Source: Alphaproteobacteria bacterium
GTDB taxonomy: Bacteria; Pseudomonadota; Alphaproteobacteria; Micavibrionales; SZUA-601
Direction of reading: 5' to 3'
Assembly: GCA_028290805.1 (NCBI GenBank)
Contig: JAQGJA010000103.1
Coordinates: forward strand, 1-6,655
DNA: 6,655 nucleotides
In this document: piece by piece, positions 5,991-6,655 of the stretch
Layout of the letters: each line of letters starts with the position of its first letter
Numbering within the stretch: position 1 is the stretch's first letter
The notes under the pieces: model-generated
Seen by the model: the letters and a program-made list of their open reading frames with translations, nothing else
Database searches by the model: none
What the model was told of the DNA's origin: nothing
Translations under genes and position numbers: made by a program

Positions 5991-6655
5991 TTGAGCCCTC
6001 GTCGTCCGAATGCACATGAGCCTGAACGCATCCTTGAACTCTATTTCGACGACAACCGCGCTTTACCCGAACTTTTCGGGCCCGGCAGCGCTTATTTGAC
6101 CCAGATCGAGCGGACGCTTGGCGTCGATATCAGCACAATGGGCAATACGGTCACGGTCAGCGGCTCGAATGCCGCCACGCACCAGGCCCAGGACACGTTC
6201 GACGCGCTTTGGGACCGCATCCAGAACGGGCTGGAGATCGAGGAAGCCGACGTGACCGGTGCCTTGCGCATCGCCACCTCGCACGCCGAACCCCAGATGA
6301 AACAAATGGCGCTGGCCGCATTCAGCGACAAGCCGCGCAAGGTCGTGACCAAGCGCAAGCATATCAGCCCCCGCTCCACCACCCAGGCCGCCTATCTGGA
6401 CGCCATCGACAAGCACAACATGGTCTTCGGCATCGGCCCTGCCGGAACCGGTAAAACCTATCTGGCGGTTGCCGCCGGCGTCCAACTCCTTACTGAAAAC
6501 AAGGTCGAGCGTTTAATCTTCTCGCGGCCTGCCGTCGAGGCGGGCGAGCATCTAGGTTTCCTGCCTGGCGACATGCAGGAGAAAATAGACCCCTATCTGC
6601 GCCCCATTTACGATGCATTGCACGACATGCTGCCCCAGGACCAGGTTGTGAAAAT
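5991..6655 (+). CDS. phoH: PhoH/YbeZ-family ATPase, 5' part
   Basis: PhoH-like proteins (YbeZ) are cytoplasmic P-loop NTPases linked to RNA metabolism, usually encoded next to the rRNA-processing endoribonuclease YbeY. The 221 residues present include the usual N-terminal region (ELYFDDNRALPELFGPG, then LGVDISTMGNTVTVSG), the ISPRSTTQAAYLDAI segment that leads into the ATPase core, the Walker A loop GPAGTGKT (149-156), and the strongly conserved SRPAVEAGEHLGFLPGD stretch. The Walker B motif and C-terminus lie beyond the window; full-length members have about 320-350 residues. The start is TTG at 5991, preceded by GGAG (5979-5982) eight bases away; no in-frame ATG is available upstream. Downstream ybeY is expected from family synteny but not seen. 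Identification is firm. Confidence 0.95.
   Translation, partial: MSPRRPNAHEPERILELYFDDNRALPELFGPGSAYLTQIERTLGVDISTMGNTVTVSGSNAATHQAQDTFDALWDRIQNGLEIEEADVTGALRIATSHAEPQMKQMALAAFSDKPRKVVTKRKHISPRSTTQAAYLDAIDKHNMVFGIGPAGTGKTYLAVAAGVQLLTENKVERLIFSRPAVEAGEHLGFLPGDMQEKIDPYLRPIYDALHDMLPQDQVVK

Overview
The window looks like chromosomal DNA from a Gram-negative, probably alphaproteobacterial, genome. That rests on the PhoH-family gene at the right edge, the GC-rich codon use of pepT, and the two TTG starts preferred here; no rRNA or other phylogenetic marker is present. All supported genes read left to right on the + strand.

Left part (1-1061): the last codons of an upstream gene (stop at 37-39) are followed at once by a 134-bp palindromic repeat (45-178), then a leader with a long hairpin (200-230). 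A 199-aa seven-helix membrane protein (292-891) comes next, and its layout recalls the 3-1-3 helix plan of SWEET/PQ-loop transporters. A second, diverged copy of the repeat (900-1043) fills the gap before the next gene.

Centre (1062-2580): a complete peptidase T gene (pepT) with all metal-binding residues present, ending in a weak terminator-like hairpin. An AT-rich 277-bp intergenic region carries a candidate promoter.

Right part (2581-5911): three proteins I cannot assign. A 187-aa protein has its own candidate promoter and a terminator-like hairpin. A two-gene unit follows: a 575-aa modular protein and a 304-aa protein whose start codon overlaps the stop of the first by one base. The 304-aa protein appears to be a distant paralogue of the C-terminal half of the 575-aa protein, so the pair looks like an old tandem duplication. 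This unit is the part of the window most likely to hold undescribed biology.

Right edge (5991-6655): the first 221 residues of a PhoH/YbeZ-type ATPase, cut by the window end. In many alphaproteobacteria miaB lies directly upstream of phoH, so the roughly 5.9 kb between the partial gene at the left edge and phoH may be accessory material inserted into a conserved neighbourhood. That depends on the unproven identity of the left-edge gene.
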